Part shown: positions 6,949 through 15,647 of the stretch, one piece after another
Position numbering within the stretch: the stretch's first letter is position 1
Layout of the letters: the number at the start of each line of letters is the position of its first letter
Assembly (NCBI GenBank): GCA_964362625.1
Contig: CAYIFA010000009.1
Location: forward strand, 1-22,626
Length of the DNA: 22,626 nt
Direction: 5' to 3'
From: CAYIFA01 sp964362625
GTDB lineage: Bacteria > Patescibacteriota > Minisyncoccia > 1-14-0-10-42-19
The notes under the pieces: generated by a model
The model's input: only the letters and a program-made list of their open reading frames with translations
Told to the model about the DNA's origin: nothing
Databases searched by the model: none
Program-made: the position numbers and the translations under genes

Positions 6949-8156
6949 GCCACCTGCTCTCCTGACCGCGATTTGATGTCAATTCTCCAACCAGTAAGTT
7001 TTGCCGCAAGCCGCACATTCTGCCCGCCTCGGCCGATGGCAAGCGACAGCTGATCTTCAGCGACAGTCAATTCGGCTTCCTTGGTTCTTTCGGTTATTTC
7101 AACATCAAGCACTTTAGCCGGAGAAACCGACTGAGCAATAAAAGTTGCCGGATCTTCTGACCATTCGATAATATCAACCTTTTCCCCGCCGAGTTCGTTG
7201 ATTATGGTATTAACCCGAACGCCCTTCTGGCCAACACAAGAACCAACCGGATCAATCCCGTCTTCTTTGCTAAATACGGCTATCTTTGACCGGGAACCCG
7301 GTTCGCGGGCAATGGATTTGATCTCTACCAAACCATTGGCTATTTCCGGCACTTCAATTTCAAAAAGCTTGGCCAAAAATCGGGGGTGCGAACGAGAAAG
7401 ATAGAGGTTGGTTCCGCGCGGAGTTTTTTCCACTAAAAACAAGAGTGCTTTGATGCGTTCACCGGTCCGGTAACGTTCGCCCCGGACTTGTTCATCGCGG
7501 GGCAGCACTGCGGTCACGCGCCCCAAGTCCAAAAATACATTGCCGCCTTCAACGCGCTGCACTACTCCGGAGATTATTTCGCCTTCGCGCAGTTTGAATT
7601 CGTCAAAAATCGATTCGCGCTCAGCTTCGCGTATCCGCTGGATAATTACTTGCTTAGCTGTTTGCGCGGCAATACGGCCGTAATCTTCCTTGACCTCAAG
7701 CGGGAAAATAAGTTCCTCTCCCACAGCAATCCCTTTCTTGATTTTCTTGGCATCGTCAACCATTATGTGGCGCTCGGGGTTGAAACGGACTTTCTTTGGC
7801 GTCTCATCTTCGGTTGCCGGCTCTTCTGATCCCGAACCGGACCTGACGACCGTCCCGAATTCATTTTTGCTTTCGCCGGAGGCTTGTTCTAATTCACGCA
7901 ATCTGGCTTCTTCGGCTATCTCCTCCTCGCTTTTTATCATTGACTCATCAATGACTTGCTTTACCTGTTCAAAGCGCACTTGTCCGTTTTCCGGGTCGAA
8001 ATGCGCGCGTATAACCTGGTCTTTCTTGCCGTAGTCTTTTTTGTACGCGGCAGCCAAAGCCAAATCAATGGCCTCAATAATCTTTTCGCGGCTAATCCCA
8101 CGTTCTTGCTCCAGCTCGCTAAGAGCGGCGTGAAATACTTTTAGATCGGTTAACAT
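6949..8156 (-). CDS. nusA: Transcription factor NusA, 3' end in gap
   Basis: NusA binds RNA polymerase and promotes pausing, termination and antitermination. The 402 residues seen contain the N-terminal polymerase-binding domain (1-185), the S1 domain (about 190-255, GEIISGVVQRVEGGNVFLDLG), KH1 (DPVGSCVGQKGVRV, 302-315) and KH2 (SLAIGRGGQNVRLAAKLTGW, 371-390). The N-domain carries an insert of about 35 acidic and polar residues (90-125). The start ATG at 8156 (MLTDLKVF) is preferred because a hairpin with a T run occupies the region just upstream. No Shine-Dalgarno sequence. The neighbour usually found downstream, infB, is not seen before the gap. Confidence 0.95.
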
Positions 8157-8162
8157 GCTATT

Positions 8163-8188
8163 AAAAAATACCGTTAATCTAACGGTAT
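8163..8188 (-). promoter_or_regulatory. Terminator-like hairpin just upstream of nusA
   Basis: On the minus strand ATACCGTTA (8188-8180), a 3-nt loop and TAACGGTAT (8176-8168) form a perfect 9-bp stem followed by a T run ending at 8163, six bases before the nusA ATG. It could be an attenuator, which would suit autoregulation of a termination factor, or an operator. It also contains, on the + strand, a TATAAT at 8186-8191. Confidence 0.6.
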
Positions 8189-8255
8189 AATCAAATACTA
8201 GCAAACAGATTGATTTATGTCAAATTATCAACATGATGTTATACGTTTTATCATA

Positions 8256-8261
8256 TATAAT
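8256..8261 (+). promoter_or_regulatory. -10 box of the kinase-receiver-pilB operon
   Basis: A perfect TATAAT with exactly 7 nt to the ATG at 8269, the leaderless arrangement repeated elsewhere in this window. No good -35 is visible at 16-18 nt (ATGATG region), so an activator may be needed. Confidence 0.65.
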
Positions 8262-8268
8262 GTAGGAA

Positions 8269-9225
8269 ATGAACATTCTGTCGAAAACAGCGCGGGCATT
8301 AAACGTAAAACGACAATGCGCCGAATACGGCGTGGGGCTTTGGCAATGCCCGCAGTTCCTGTTCATAATAATGGGAATAATAATAATAGCCGCCATTGTA
8401 GTTACCAATGTCGCGGCGCGCATATATGCCGAACCGGAAATAGCCGCGCTTATTGCCATGGTGGTTAGCGCTTTTTTGTTCATTGTTGGACATATAATTG
8501 TGCGGGCATTCGAAAAAGTAGCCGCGGCCTCCAGGTCTAAATCGGAGTTTATCAGCGTGGTTTCTCATGAAATGCGAAACCCCCTGTCAGCCATACGTTG
8601 GCAGTTAGACGTAATGAGGGGCCAGACAGAAAAAATAGACCCGACCAAATTATTGACAGCGATAGCGGTGCTTGAAACCGAAAACCTTAAAGCACTCCGT
8701 CTGGTAAACGATCTACTGGAGGCCTACCGCATTGAAGACAATAACTTGGGCCTACAGCCGCGGCCTTTTTCTATAATTGAAATAACCAAACAAGCCATCA
8801 GCAATCTTGAAAATCAAGCCAAAAAAGCAAACGTAAAAATTTCTTTGTTGGCGAACGAAAACACCCCGCATGCGTTTGCCGACCCCAAAAAAATACAAAT
8901 AGTTATCGAACATTTAATAAATAACGCCATCAGTTACAGCGACGGCGGAGCGGCCGTAATTTCTATCGAACGGAAAAAAGATCACGTCCTCTGGACAATC
9001 AGCGATCAGGGCGTTGGAATACCCGCCGATGAATTAAAAAAAGTATTCGGCAAATTCTTCCGTTCCAGCAATCGTATGCGATATAAGACCGGCGGGCTGG
9101 GGCTTGGCCTCTATTTATCCCGTGAAATTGTTCGCGCCTCCGGCGGGGTTATGAACATCCGTTCAATTGAAGGACGTGGAACAACAGTATGGTTAACTTT
9201 ACCGATTAATCCGATGGCCAAATAA
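8269..9225 (+). CDS. Membrane histidine kinase, no large sensor domain
   Basis: A 318-residue two-component sensor kinase. Two transmembrane helices (about 29-50 and 57-79) are joined by a loop of only six or so residues, so little lies outside the cell; the signal is probably membrane-borne or comes from a partner. The HisKA box is SVVSHEMRNPLSAIR with phospho-acceptor H100. The ATPase domain has the N box (EHLINNAISYS, 214-224), G1 (DQGVGIP, 246-252), F box (FGKFFRSSN) and G2 (GGLGLGLYLS, 275-284). It is followed after one base by a stand-alone receiver and then pilB, which points to control of pilus extension. Confidence 0.93.
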   Translation: MNILSKTARALNVKRQCAEYGVGLWQCPQFLFIIMGIIIIAAIVVTNVAARIYAEPEIAALIAMVVSAFLFIVGHIIVRAFEKVAAASRSKSEFISVVSHEMRNPLSAIRWQLDVMRGQTEKIDPTKLLTAIAVLETENLKALRLVNDLLEAYRIEDNNLGLQPRPFSIIEITKQAISNLENQAKKANVKISLLANENTPHAFADPKKIQIVIEHLINNAISYSDGGAAVISIERKKDHVLWTISDQGVGIPADELKKVFGKFFRSSNRMRYKTGGLGLGLYLSREIVRASGGVMNIRSIEGRGTTVWLTLPINPMAK

Positions 9226-9226
9226 T

Positions 9227-9613
9227 ATGCCGGATTTAAAGAAAAAAATATTATTTATCGAAGACGATCCTATTCTTTTGAAAGCCGTGTCGGCGGCCTT
9301 AGAAAAGGAGGGTTTTGAAGTATTGACGGCTACCGATGGCGAAACCGGGATAAAATCGATTGAGGAAGCAAACCCGAATTTAGTAATACTCGATATAATT
9401 CTCCCGAAGAAAAACGGCTATGAGATTATGGAATATGTAAAGTTGAAGCCGGAATTAGCCGGAATCCCAATTGTAATACTTACCAACCTGGAGGGCTCGC
9501 AGGACGTGGAGCGGATGCTGGCGCTGGGGGCGCGGGCGTTTTTGGTGAAGGCCAATTACACTATTGACGAAATAGTGAAGGCCATAAAGCGCATCTTGGA
9601 AACAATACAATGA
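9227..9613 (+). CDS. Stand-alone response-regulator receiver (CheY-like)
   Basis: This 128-residue protein is a receiver domain only. The acidic pocket is D13/D14, the phospho-acceptor is D56 (LVILDIILP), the switch residue is T86 (VILTN) and K108 is the conserved lysine. It has no DNA-binding or enzymatic output, so it must act by protein contact, as CheY or PilG/PilH do. It starts one base after the kinase stop, and its stop overlaps the pilB start (ATGA). PilB, encoded next, is a natural candidate target, but that is inference. Confidence 0.93.
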   Translation: MPDLKKKILFIEDDPILLKAVSAALEKEGFEVLTATDGETGIKSIEEANPNLVILDIILPKKNGYEIMEYVKLKPELAGIPIVILTNLEGSQDVERMLALGARAFLVKANYTIDEIVKAIKRILETIQ

Positions 9614-11361
9614 AAATAGAACCCGAACGGCTAAAACTGTTCCTTGCCGATTCAGAACTGGTCAGCAAAAAAGACATTGATGAAGCCGAGAAAAAGGCCG
9701 CCAAGTCCAAAAAGGATCTCGGCGACATCTTAGTGGAAGAAGGAAAAATCTCCGAAGAAGACTTCATTCGGCTGCAGGCCTATATTCTGGGCTATCCGTT
9801 CGTAAACCTAGAGAATGAAAAAATCGATCCGAACGTGCTTAAAATCGTGCCGGAACCGATTGCCCGCAATAACAATATTGTCGCTTATAAAAAGCATGGC
9901 AACGACTTGGAGGTAGCCATGACCGATCCGAACGATCTGGAAACGATTGCTTTTATCCGCAAACAAACCGGGTTAAAAATTCTTCCGCGTTTCACCAGCC
10001 GGTCTTCCATCAAAAACATCTTAAGGCAGTACCAAAAGAGTTTGGAGGCTGAGTTTGGAGAAATAATCAAGCGCGAGGCCGGCAAAGACATTCGTACGGT
10101 TGGCGCCGAGGGCGAGGAAGGAACGCCGGAAGACTTGGAAAAATTAGCCGAAGACCTGCCAATTATCCGCATTGTCGATACATTGTTAAAACACGCTATA
10201 ACCCAAAAAGCATCGGACATCCACATTGAACCGATCGAGAGAGAGGTGCTGGTCAGATACCGCATTGACGGCATACTGCACGACGCGATGGTGCTACCCA
10301 AAAAAGTCGCGCCGGGAATAACCGCGCGAATAAAAGTTCTTTCACACCTTAAGCTGGATGAGCATCGTCTACCGCAAGACGGGCGTTTTAAGATTGAAAC
10401 TGCCGACGATCGTGTTTCTTTCCGCGTATCTATTTTGCCGGTCTACGACGGAGAAAAGGCGGTATTGCGGTTGCTGCCCGAGGGGTCAAAAGGATTTACT
10501 TTAGAGGGGCTCGGTTTCCATGGCGAACAACTGGAAATCATACAAAAGGGAATCCGTAAAACCACCGGGATGATTCTCGCCACCGGACCAACCGGTTCCG
10601 GAAAAACAACCACACTTTACACCATGATGGATATCTTAAATCATCCGGAAGTAAACATCTCAACCATTGAAGATCCTATCGAATATCGTATGCCGCGAAT
10701 AAATCAAACCCAAGTACGTCCAGATATAGGTTTTAGTTTTGCCAACGGACTACGCTCTCTTTTACGTCAAGATCCGGACATAGTAATGGTCGGCGAGATT
10801 CGCGATAACGAAACTGCCGAATTGGCAATTAATGCTTCTTTAACCGGACATCTGGTGTTGTCCACGCTCCACACCAATTCAGCCGCTGGGTCCTTGCCAA
10901 GATTAACCGAAATGAAGGTGGAGCCGTTCTTGATCGCTTCAACCGTAAACGTGATAGTAGCCCAGCGCCTGGTCCGCCGGCTCTGTAAAACAAGCAAAAC
11001 ATATTCGGTCACTCCGGAACAATTAAAAGAGTGGGATGAAAATCTGGATACAGAACGGATTATGGATGCATTAAAAAAGGAAAAAATTGTAAAACCCAAT
11101 GCCGGGTGGAAAGACGTTTCTTTTTATCACCCGGAACCTAACGCCGATTGCCCGGATGGCTACCAAGGACGAATCGGCATCCACGAAACATTGCACGTTA
11201 CCGAAACCATAAAGGAGCTGATCAACGCCAACGCCACCGCGGATAAAATTGCCCACCAGGCCCGCAAAGAAGGAATGCTGACTATGTTCGAAGATGGCAT
11301 TATCAAGGCCGCCCAAGGCATAACTTCGATCGAAGAAATTATCAGAGTATCGAGCGAATGA
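9610..11361 (+). CDS. pilB: Type IV pilus extension ATPase PilB
   Basis: The 583-residue hexameric ATPase drives pilus polymerisation at the inner face of the membrane. An MshEN/N1 domain (about 1-150, GDILVEEGKISEEDF) is followed by the N2 motif SDIHIEP (202-208), Walker A GPTGSGKT (326-333), Walker B region DPDIVMVGEIRD (388-399) and the His box STLHTN (418-423). The zinc site normally made by four cysteines is degenerate: only C459 (CKTSK) and C514 (DCPDGYQG) remain. In contrast, the shorter paralogue at 791-1981 keeps all four. It is the last gene of the kinase-receiver-pilB operon and lies convergent to the HMA-like gene, 62 nt away. Confidence 0.95.
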   Translation: MKIEPERLKLFLADSELVSKKDIDEAEKKAAKSKKDLGDILVEEGKISEEDFIRLQAYILGYPFVNLENEKIDPNVLKIVPEPIARNNNIVAYKKHGNDLEVAMTDPNDLETIAFIRKQTGLKILPRFTSRSSIKNILRQYQKSLEAEFGEIIKREAGKDIRTVGAEGEEGTPEDLEKLAEDLPIIRIVDTLLKHAITQKASDIHIEPIEREVLVRYRIDGILHDAMVLPKKVAPGITARIKVLSHLKLDEHRLPQDGRFKIETADDRVSFRVSILPVYDGEKAVLRLLPEGSKGFTLEGLGFHGEQLEIIQKGIRKTTGMILATGPTGSGKTTTLYTMMDILNHPEVNISTIEDPIEYRMPRINQTQVRPDIGFSFANGLRSLLRQDPDIVMVGEIRDNETAELAINASLTGHLVLSTLHTNSAAGSLPRLTEMKVEPFLIASTVNVIVAQRLVRRLCKTSKTYSVTPEQLKEWDENLDTERIMDALKKEKIVKPNAGWKDVSFYHPEPNADCPDGYQGRIGIHETLHVTETIKELINANATADKIAHQARKEGMLTMFEDGIIKAAQGITSIEEIIRVSSE

Positions 11362-11423
11362 TTTAAGGTTGTTATCTTATTGCAAGCCGGTCTAGGAAAA
11401 TCAAAAATCTCAGCAATAATTTC

Positions 11424-11687
11424 TTACATCGGACAGGTTTGTGCCGCATCTTCCTTTCCCAACGCCGTTTCTCCCGCGGTCATCATAAGCCCGAGCTCAT
11501 CGCCCACCTTTTTGATTATCGCGCCGGCCGAGGTTTTCTCATCATCAATAGTCACGTCCAACGCTCGATCCTCATAGCGTACTTCGACTTCCAGAACACC
11601 TTCCGTAGACATTACAATCCCTTTCATTGTTCCGGGCAGTGACGGGCAGCCAATACGCGAGGGACGCAGTGTAATTTTTTTCACCAT
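11424..11687 (-). CDS. Small protein with HMA-like fold, degenerate metal site
   Basis: The 87 residues have the beta-alpha-beta-beta-alpha-beta pattern of heavy-metal-associated domains: a loop with C14, then GTMKGIVMSTEGVLEVEVRY (19-38), ALDVTIDDEKTSAGAIIKKV (42-61) and DELGL. HMA copper chaperones have CxxC in the first loop. Here only C14 is left (GCPSLPG), with one more cysteine near the C-terminus (TCPM, C85). Metal binding is therefore uncertain, and the similarity may be only of fold. It is last in the receiver-FIST-Cache-kinase unit, with its own -10 box at 11694-11699. Confidence 0.6.
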   Translation of the reverse strand: MVKKITLRPSRIGCPSLPGTMKGIVMSTEGVLEVEVRYEDRALDVTIDDEKTSAGAIIKKVGDELGLMMTAGETALGKEDAAQTCPM

Positions 11688-11693
11688 AAAATC

Positions 11694-11699
11694 ATTCTA
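11694..11699 (-). promoter_or_regulatory. -10 box of the HMA-like gene
   Basis: TAGAAT on the minus strand, six bases before the ATG at 11687. The TAG stop codon of the upstream kinase (11699-11697) forms the first half of this box, so the gene may also be transcribed separately as a leaderless message. Confidence 0.45.
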
Positions 11700-13361
11700 C
11701 ACCAATGGCAGGGTTATGGTAACCTTGGTTCCCTGGCCTTCTTCGCTCTCGACCGCGATCGAACCGTTATGTTTTTCGACAATCTCCTTTGCCACCGAAA
11801 GGCCCAAGCCCGTGCCGTATGTTTCTAGCGAAACAGCGTTGGAGGCGCGGAAAAATCTATTAAAAATATGCTTGAGATCTTTGGCTGGGATTCCTATCCC
11901 GGTGTCAGAAACCTCAATATTTAACTCTTTTCCCCCGGCTATTATTCTAACTAGGACTCGTCCGCCGGGAAACGTATATTTAATGGCATTTTCAACGATG
12001 TCTGAAACAGCAATGATGAATTTTTCTTTATCGACGGTAAGCGCCATTGATTCGGGTGGCTTTTCCAGGGTGAGTTCAATGCCTTTTTCATCGGCTATTT
12101 TCTGGAAACGATCACAAACATTCTCCAGAATCAGAATTATATCCTGTTTCTTTAGGGTAAAAACTTCGCGTCCTTCTTCTAACCTGGATAGATCCAATAA
12201 GTTATTAACCAAATCTATAAGACGGTTGTTAGCTGATATCATGTCATTCACGATTTTCTCCTGTTCTTCGTTCAACCCGCCTGCTTCCGGGTCAATCAAT
12301 TCATTTAAAGACCATTTTAGGCCGGTGAGAGGAGTACGTAGCTGGTGGGCGGCCGTGGAAACAAAATGCGATTTCAGTTCATCGAGGTCCAGGAGTTCTT
12401 TGTTGGCGCGCGATAAATCCAAGTCGCGAGACACCATGATTTTTATCATTTCATCCAACTCTTTGTTTCTCTGTATCAACTCTAGATTCGTATGCGAAAA
12501 TTCACGATCCTTTCGTATTAATAGCTTTGCGGCAACAACCAGCTCTTCCATCATATCTTTTGATTTCCGGGCGTATATAAAAATCACGCCGATCGAGATT
12601 AAAAACCCCAGAGTAAACACGATTATTGTTATTAAAGTGGAGGTTTTCTGGGTTTTGTTGACTACCTCAGCTTTTTGGGTGGCCGCGGTATTAGATTCCT
12701 CGGCCATTACCGAAAGTGTGCTGGCGGCCAAGTTAAAAAAGTATCGGCTTTTTGCCAATTGTTGCAAAGAAAGCATTTGCGCTTCTCTGGCCGAAGCGTC
12801 ATCCCCCCCATTCGCGAGTCTTAAATATTTTTTGTGATTCCTTATTGCCTTAATGGCATTTATGGAAAAACCGCTAAAATAAATATCCGTGGCGCCGGCC
12901 AGCTGCGCCTGCCTGAAAGAAGGATAATTAATCACAAGGTTCCCATAGAGGCCCAGCCGATGCCACTCGGCGAAGTTCAATCCGCCATCTGATTTCTTAA
13001 AAGACGCGCTCTCTGAACCCCAAGTGAATGCGGCGATGTAAGAATCAAAAACCAATATCGAGCTATTTAGATCTGATTCCAGCACTCGTATTTTCTCCAG
13101 ATCAGAAAAGTCGATTAAACCCGCGGCCTCCCCAAGGATAAACCGGCTGTTCAACATCGCCGAGATCGCTTCTTGGATGCCGCGGGCTCGCGGAAGTTCT
13201 TCGCTGGCAATAACTTCAGACAATTGTAAGGTGTGGATGAAAGAGTAAACCGCGTAGGCGAGGTTAAAGAAAAAAATAATCATTAACAGTCCGACAAAAA
13301 GCAAAAAGTTCCGACTAATAAATCGGTTTTCTGGCTTATTGGAGAACCATTCGCCGATCAT
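11697..13361 (-). CDS. Sensor histidine kinase with large extracytoplasmic domain
   Basis: A 554-residue kinase. TM1 (about 18-41) and TM2 (about 242-264) flank a 200-residue, mostly helical extracytoplasmic domain of unrecognised type. Next comes a coiled-coil-rich linker (about 267-330, LIQRNKELDEMIKIMVSRDLDL), then the HisKA box STAAHQLRTPLTGLKW with H339 as phospho-acceptor. The ATPase domain shows the N box (IVENAIKY), G1 (SDTGIGIP), F box (IFNRFFRASN) and G2 (GTGLGLSVAKEIV). It begins two bases after the Cache protein stop. It is likely the kinase for the two stand-alone receivers at the head of this unit, with the Cache and FIST proteins as possible separate sensors. Confidence 0.94.
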   Translation of the reverse strand: MIGEWFSNKPENRFISRNFLLFVGLLMIIFFFNLAYAVYSFIHTLQLSEVIASEELPRARGIQEAISAMLNSRFILGEAAGLIDFSDLEKIRVLESDLNSSILVFDSYIAAFTWGSESASFKKSDGGLNFAEWHRLGLYGNLVINYPSFRQAQLAGATDIYFSGFSINAIKAIRNHKKYLRLANGGDDASAREAQMLSLQQLAKSRYFFNLAASTLSVMAEESNTAATQKAEVVNKTQKTSTLITIIVFTLGFLISIGVIFIYARKSKDMMEELVVAAKLLIRKDREFSHTNLELIQRNKELDEMIKIMVSRDLDLSRANKELLDLDELKSHFVSTAAHQLRTPLTGLKWSLNELIDPEAGGLNEEQEKIVNDMISANNRLIDLVNNLLDLSRLEEGREVFTLKKQDIILILENVCDRFQKIADEKGIELTLEKPPESMALTVDKEKFIIAVSDIVENAIKYTFPGGRVLVRIIAGGKELNIEVSDTGIGIPAKDLKHIFNRFFRASNAVSLETYGTGLGLSVAKEIVEKHNGSIAVESEEGQGTKVTITLPLV

Positions 13362-13363
13362 GG

Positions 13364-14008
13364 CTAAAGTTCCAACTTTATGGCCGCGATATTCAATACG
13401 GCTTTAGCTATTCCGATCAACTCACCGGACTCGGCGTCAAACACCGGGATATAAACAGATATAGCTTCGGCTTGGGCGCTTTCATCAAATTCGATCGCGC
13501 CATGGTATTCCCTGCCTTTTCCGTCGTTATAAGATCCGGTCCACCATTCTTCATCGGCTTGGTAAAAATCAGATGTCTTATTAGTCTGCGCCACATTTAA
13601 GCCGAATTTATCAGTAATAAAAATCTCGGAGAAAGCCGGGTTTTCCTCTTGAAATTCAATCAGCTTATGCGCGGCGGAGTTTTCCTGAAATTGTTTCGCA
13701 AAACCGACGTCTTGAGGATTTTGAAACCGGCGGTCCAACTCCAATATTTCACCAATCGCAATATCGTGATGCTGCTCGTTTGAGGCCTTTATGGCGGCGG
13801 TTATTTTGTCGTCGTGTAAAATTGGGCGGAAAGTATCGGATTTCACTTTTATTATTTCTTCAATTTCCGGCGCAAACTCTACCCGCGGTTCATCGGTTTT
13901 TGCTTCTGGACCGCTTTTAAAATAACCGGCTAAAAAATATACTAATAACAATAATCCAGCGACCATTGCCGTGGTCAGCACGATTATGAACGATCTGCTG
14001 ATGCGCAT
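13364..14008 (-). CDS. Membrane-anchored Cache-type sensor with no output domain
   Basis: The 214-residue protein has an N-terminal membrane anchor (about 8-29) and then an extracytoplasmic region. The C-terminal half is Cache/PDC-like: FITDKFGLNVAQTNKTSDFYQADEEWW, a GREYHGAIEF strand, ISVYIPVFD and GELIGIAKAVLN. In this family the conserved Trp and Asp line a pocket for small ligands such as amino acids or carboxylates. No HAMP, kinase or methyl-accepting domain follows. It is therefore a detached sensor, likely acting through the kinase encoded 2 bp downstream. A helical segment precedes the Cache core (about 45-125). Confidence 0.82.
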   Translation of the reverse strand: MRISRSFIIVLTTAMVAGLLLLVYFLAGYFKSGPEAKTDEPRVEFAPEIEEIIKVKSDTFRPILHDDKITAAIKASNEQHHDIAIGEILELDRRFQNPQDVGFAKQFQENSAAHKLIEFQEENPAFSEIFITDKFGLNVAQTNKTSDFYQADEEWWTGSYNDGKGREYHGAIEFDESAQAEAISVYIPVFDAESGELIGIAKAVLNIAAIKLEL

Positions 14009-14017
14009 AATGATTTT

Positions 14018-15226
14018 TTAACCTATCGCGAACATAACGACTGTTTCGTTATAAAATTTCGGATTTATTTTAGGAACATCATACAACTCTCCTCCCAACG
14101 GCGCTTGTTCACCGTAAGTGTAAAAACCGGCCAGCGGCACGTTTTTACCGATAACTTCCATTACTGCTTGTATTTCATCGTTGGCCTTTTGGGCGAAAAG
14201 TTTTTCTCGCGCTATACAATTGAACATCAGGACTAATTTTGGTTCGACATTCTTGGTTTTGAAGATTTTCATCAGATTGTTTGCCGCGTCTATCGCCGCT
14301 TCCACCGCCTTATCTTTACTGCCAACCATTAATCTAACCTCCGATCCTACCGGAATTTCCGCAGCGCAGGTAATTGAACCTTTTTCATCAGCCGTTATTG
14401 GGTCGCGGATTAAATATTCTTCTTCGTAATCCTGGACCTTCAAGCCCAGCGGATAAGTAATGGCCATTCTGGCCAGGGCTTCTTTGCGCAATTCTTCGGC
14501 CTTCTCGCCAAAATATTCCTCATAAATAGAAATTGCCGGCTTACCGTCTAATTCATGCAATACGGCGCCTTCTGATTTGGTAACTTTCATTGGCGCTCCT
14601 ATCGGGATCCAGCCGTGCCTAACGCCCGCGCCCATTACAAAATCCCCCGAAAGACCAACCCCGCTGATCGCGCCGTGGGACACCTCGCCATCCCGGTATT
14701 CAAACGTTTCTTTAAACATAAAATCGTCTCCGGGGGCGCCGCCCACTACCGGAAAATGCGGCCCGAGCACGTCTAAGATGCCTCGAACGGCGTCGGCTCC
14801 ATTTCCGGTAAGAACATCGGGAAACATTATAAATGCCTTCAACTGTTTGCCGGCCTTTTCCGCTTTCTCCTTAACTTCACTGGCCACAGCTTGACCGGCT
14901 TCCTTAGCCCCATTTTTGACGTTTAACCCCAAACCTGTAAAAAAATCTACGGTATCAGACTTTATCGCCATAACTGCCACCGATTTAGTTGAGGGGCCTT
15001 CATTAGTAATTTCTCCGGCTGTAGTGCACCCGACCATCGGGGTGTCAGCGGCGGCTTCTTTTATGCCTCGCAATAACTCGTTTTGATCAAAGCTCGATGA
15101 AGCGAAAACAAAAATAAAATCGGCTCTTTTAACGCCGCACTGCATAAGGGCCAAGTTGGCCGCTTCAAACCCGGCCTGTGCTGAATTTTTATTTTTACTT
15201 AAGCCAATTCCTGATTTTATCGACAT
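14018..15226 (-). CDS. FIST-domain signal transduction protein
   Basis: The 402-residue protein has a FIST N domain (about 30-220: FIFVFASSSFDQNELLRGI, MVGCTTAGEI, FPVVGGAPGDDFMF) and a FIST C domain (about 225-385: LGLKVQDYEEEYLIRDP, CAAEIPVGSEVRLM, AGFYTYGEQAPLGG). FIST modules are predicted ligand-binding sensory domains usually linked to kinases or chemoreceptors; here the module is free-standing with no membrane segment, so cytosolic. It sits between two receivers and a Cache sensor plus kinase in a same-strand unit (9-nt gap to the Cache gene). A TATAAT lies only 4 nt before its ATG, with TTGACA 19 nt further on, a weak internal promoter candidate. Confidence 0.92.
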   Translation of the reverse strand: MSIKSGIGLSKNKNSAQAGFEAANLALMQCGVKRADFIFVFASSSFDQNELLRGIKEAAADTPMVGCTTAGEITNEGPSTKSVAVMAIKSDTVDFFTGLGLNVKNGAKEAGQAVASEVKEKAEKAGKQLKAFIMFPDVLTGNGADAVRGILDVLGPHFPVVGGAPGDDFMFKETFEYRDGEVSHGAISGVGLSGDFVMGAGVRHGWIPIGAPMKVTKSEGAVLHELDGKPAISIYEEYFGEKAEELRKEALARMAITYPLGLKVQDYEEEYLIRDPITADEKGSITCAAEIPVGSEVRLMVGSKDKAVEAAIDAANNLMKIFKTKNVEPKLVLMFNCIAREKLFAQKANDEIQAVMEVIGKNVPLAGFYTYGEQAPLGGELYDVPKINPKFYNETVVMFAIG

Positions 15227-15257
15227 GTTGATTATATTTTTAAATTAATAATAATTG

Positions 15258-15638
15258 TCAATTTTCTAAAATACGTTTTATTTTTTCAATCAGCTCATTG
15301 GGATTAAAGTTTAATTTAACTAGATAATCGCGGACGCCTAATTTTAAGGCCCGTTCTATTTCGACCGGTTGGCCGGAATTGGAAATTATTATCACCGGCA
15401 GATTGGGCAAGAGCCCGGCGTTTTTCATATATTCCAGTACGCCAAAACCGTCCAAAACCGGCATAAGCATATCCAGCAAAATCAGATCCGGCTTGTGCTC
15501 CTGCATCGCTTTTATTCCTTCTTTGCCATTTCTGGCTATTGTTACAAGATAGCCCGATTTTTCAATACGTTTTGATAAAAGCTTTATGATAATGTCGTCG
15601 TCCTCTATTAACAGCAACGTCTTTTGGCTCTTTTGCAT
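15258..15638 (-). CDS. Stand-alone response-regulator receiver 2
   Basis: A 126-residue CheY-like receiver with acidic pocket D13/D14, phospho-acceptor D56 (LILLDMLMP), Ser86 as the switch residue (IIISNSG) and K108 (YLVKLN). No output domain. It starts nine bases after the first receiver gene ends. It resembles that receiver and the one at 9227 over the full length, which suggests duplication. Its stop codon overlaps a TTGACA that could belong to an internal promoter for the FIST gene. Confidence 0.92.
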   Translation of the reverse strand: MQKSQKTLLLIEDDDIIIKLLSKRIEKSGYLVTIARNGKEGIKAMQEHKPDLILLDMLMPVLDGFGVLEYMKNAGLLPNLPVIIISNSGQPVEIERALKLGVRDYLVKLNFNPNELIEKIKRILEN

Positions 15639-15647
15639 ATTTTTAAT

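Noticed and set aside
6617..7042. Open frames running through the Ns
   Set aside because: The gap has no sequence, so continuity of any frame across it is meaningless.
11716..12837. 373-codon open frame on + opposite the large kinase
   Set aside because: Ser-rich antisense shadow of a clear histidine kinase; no promoter or ribosome site.
15231..15261. Internal promoter for the FIST gene as a firm feature
   Set aside because: Hexamers are good, but the 19-nt spacer and only 4 nt between -10 and ATG make the start site doubtful.
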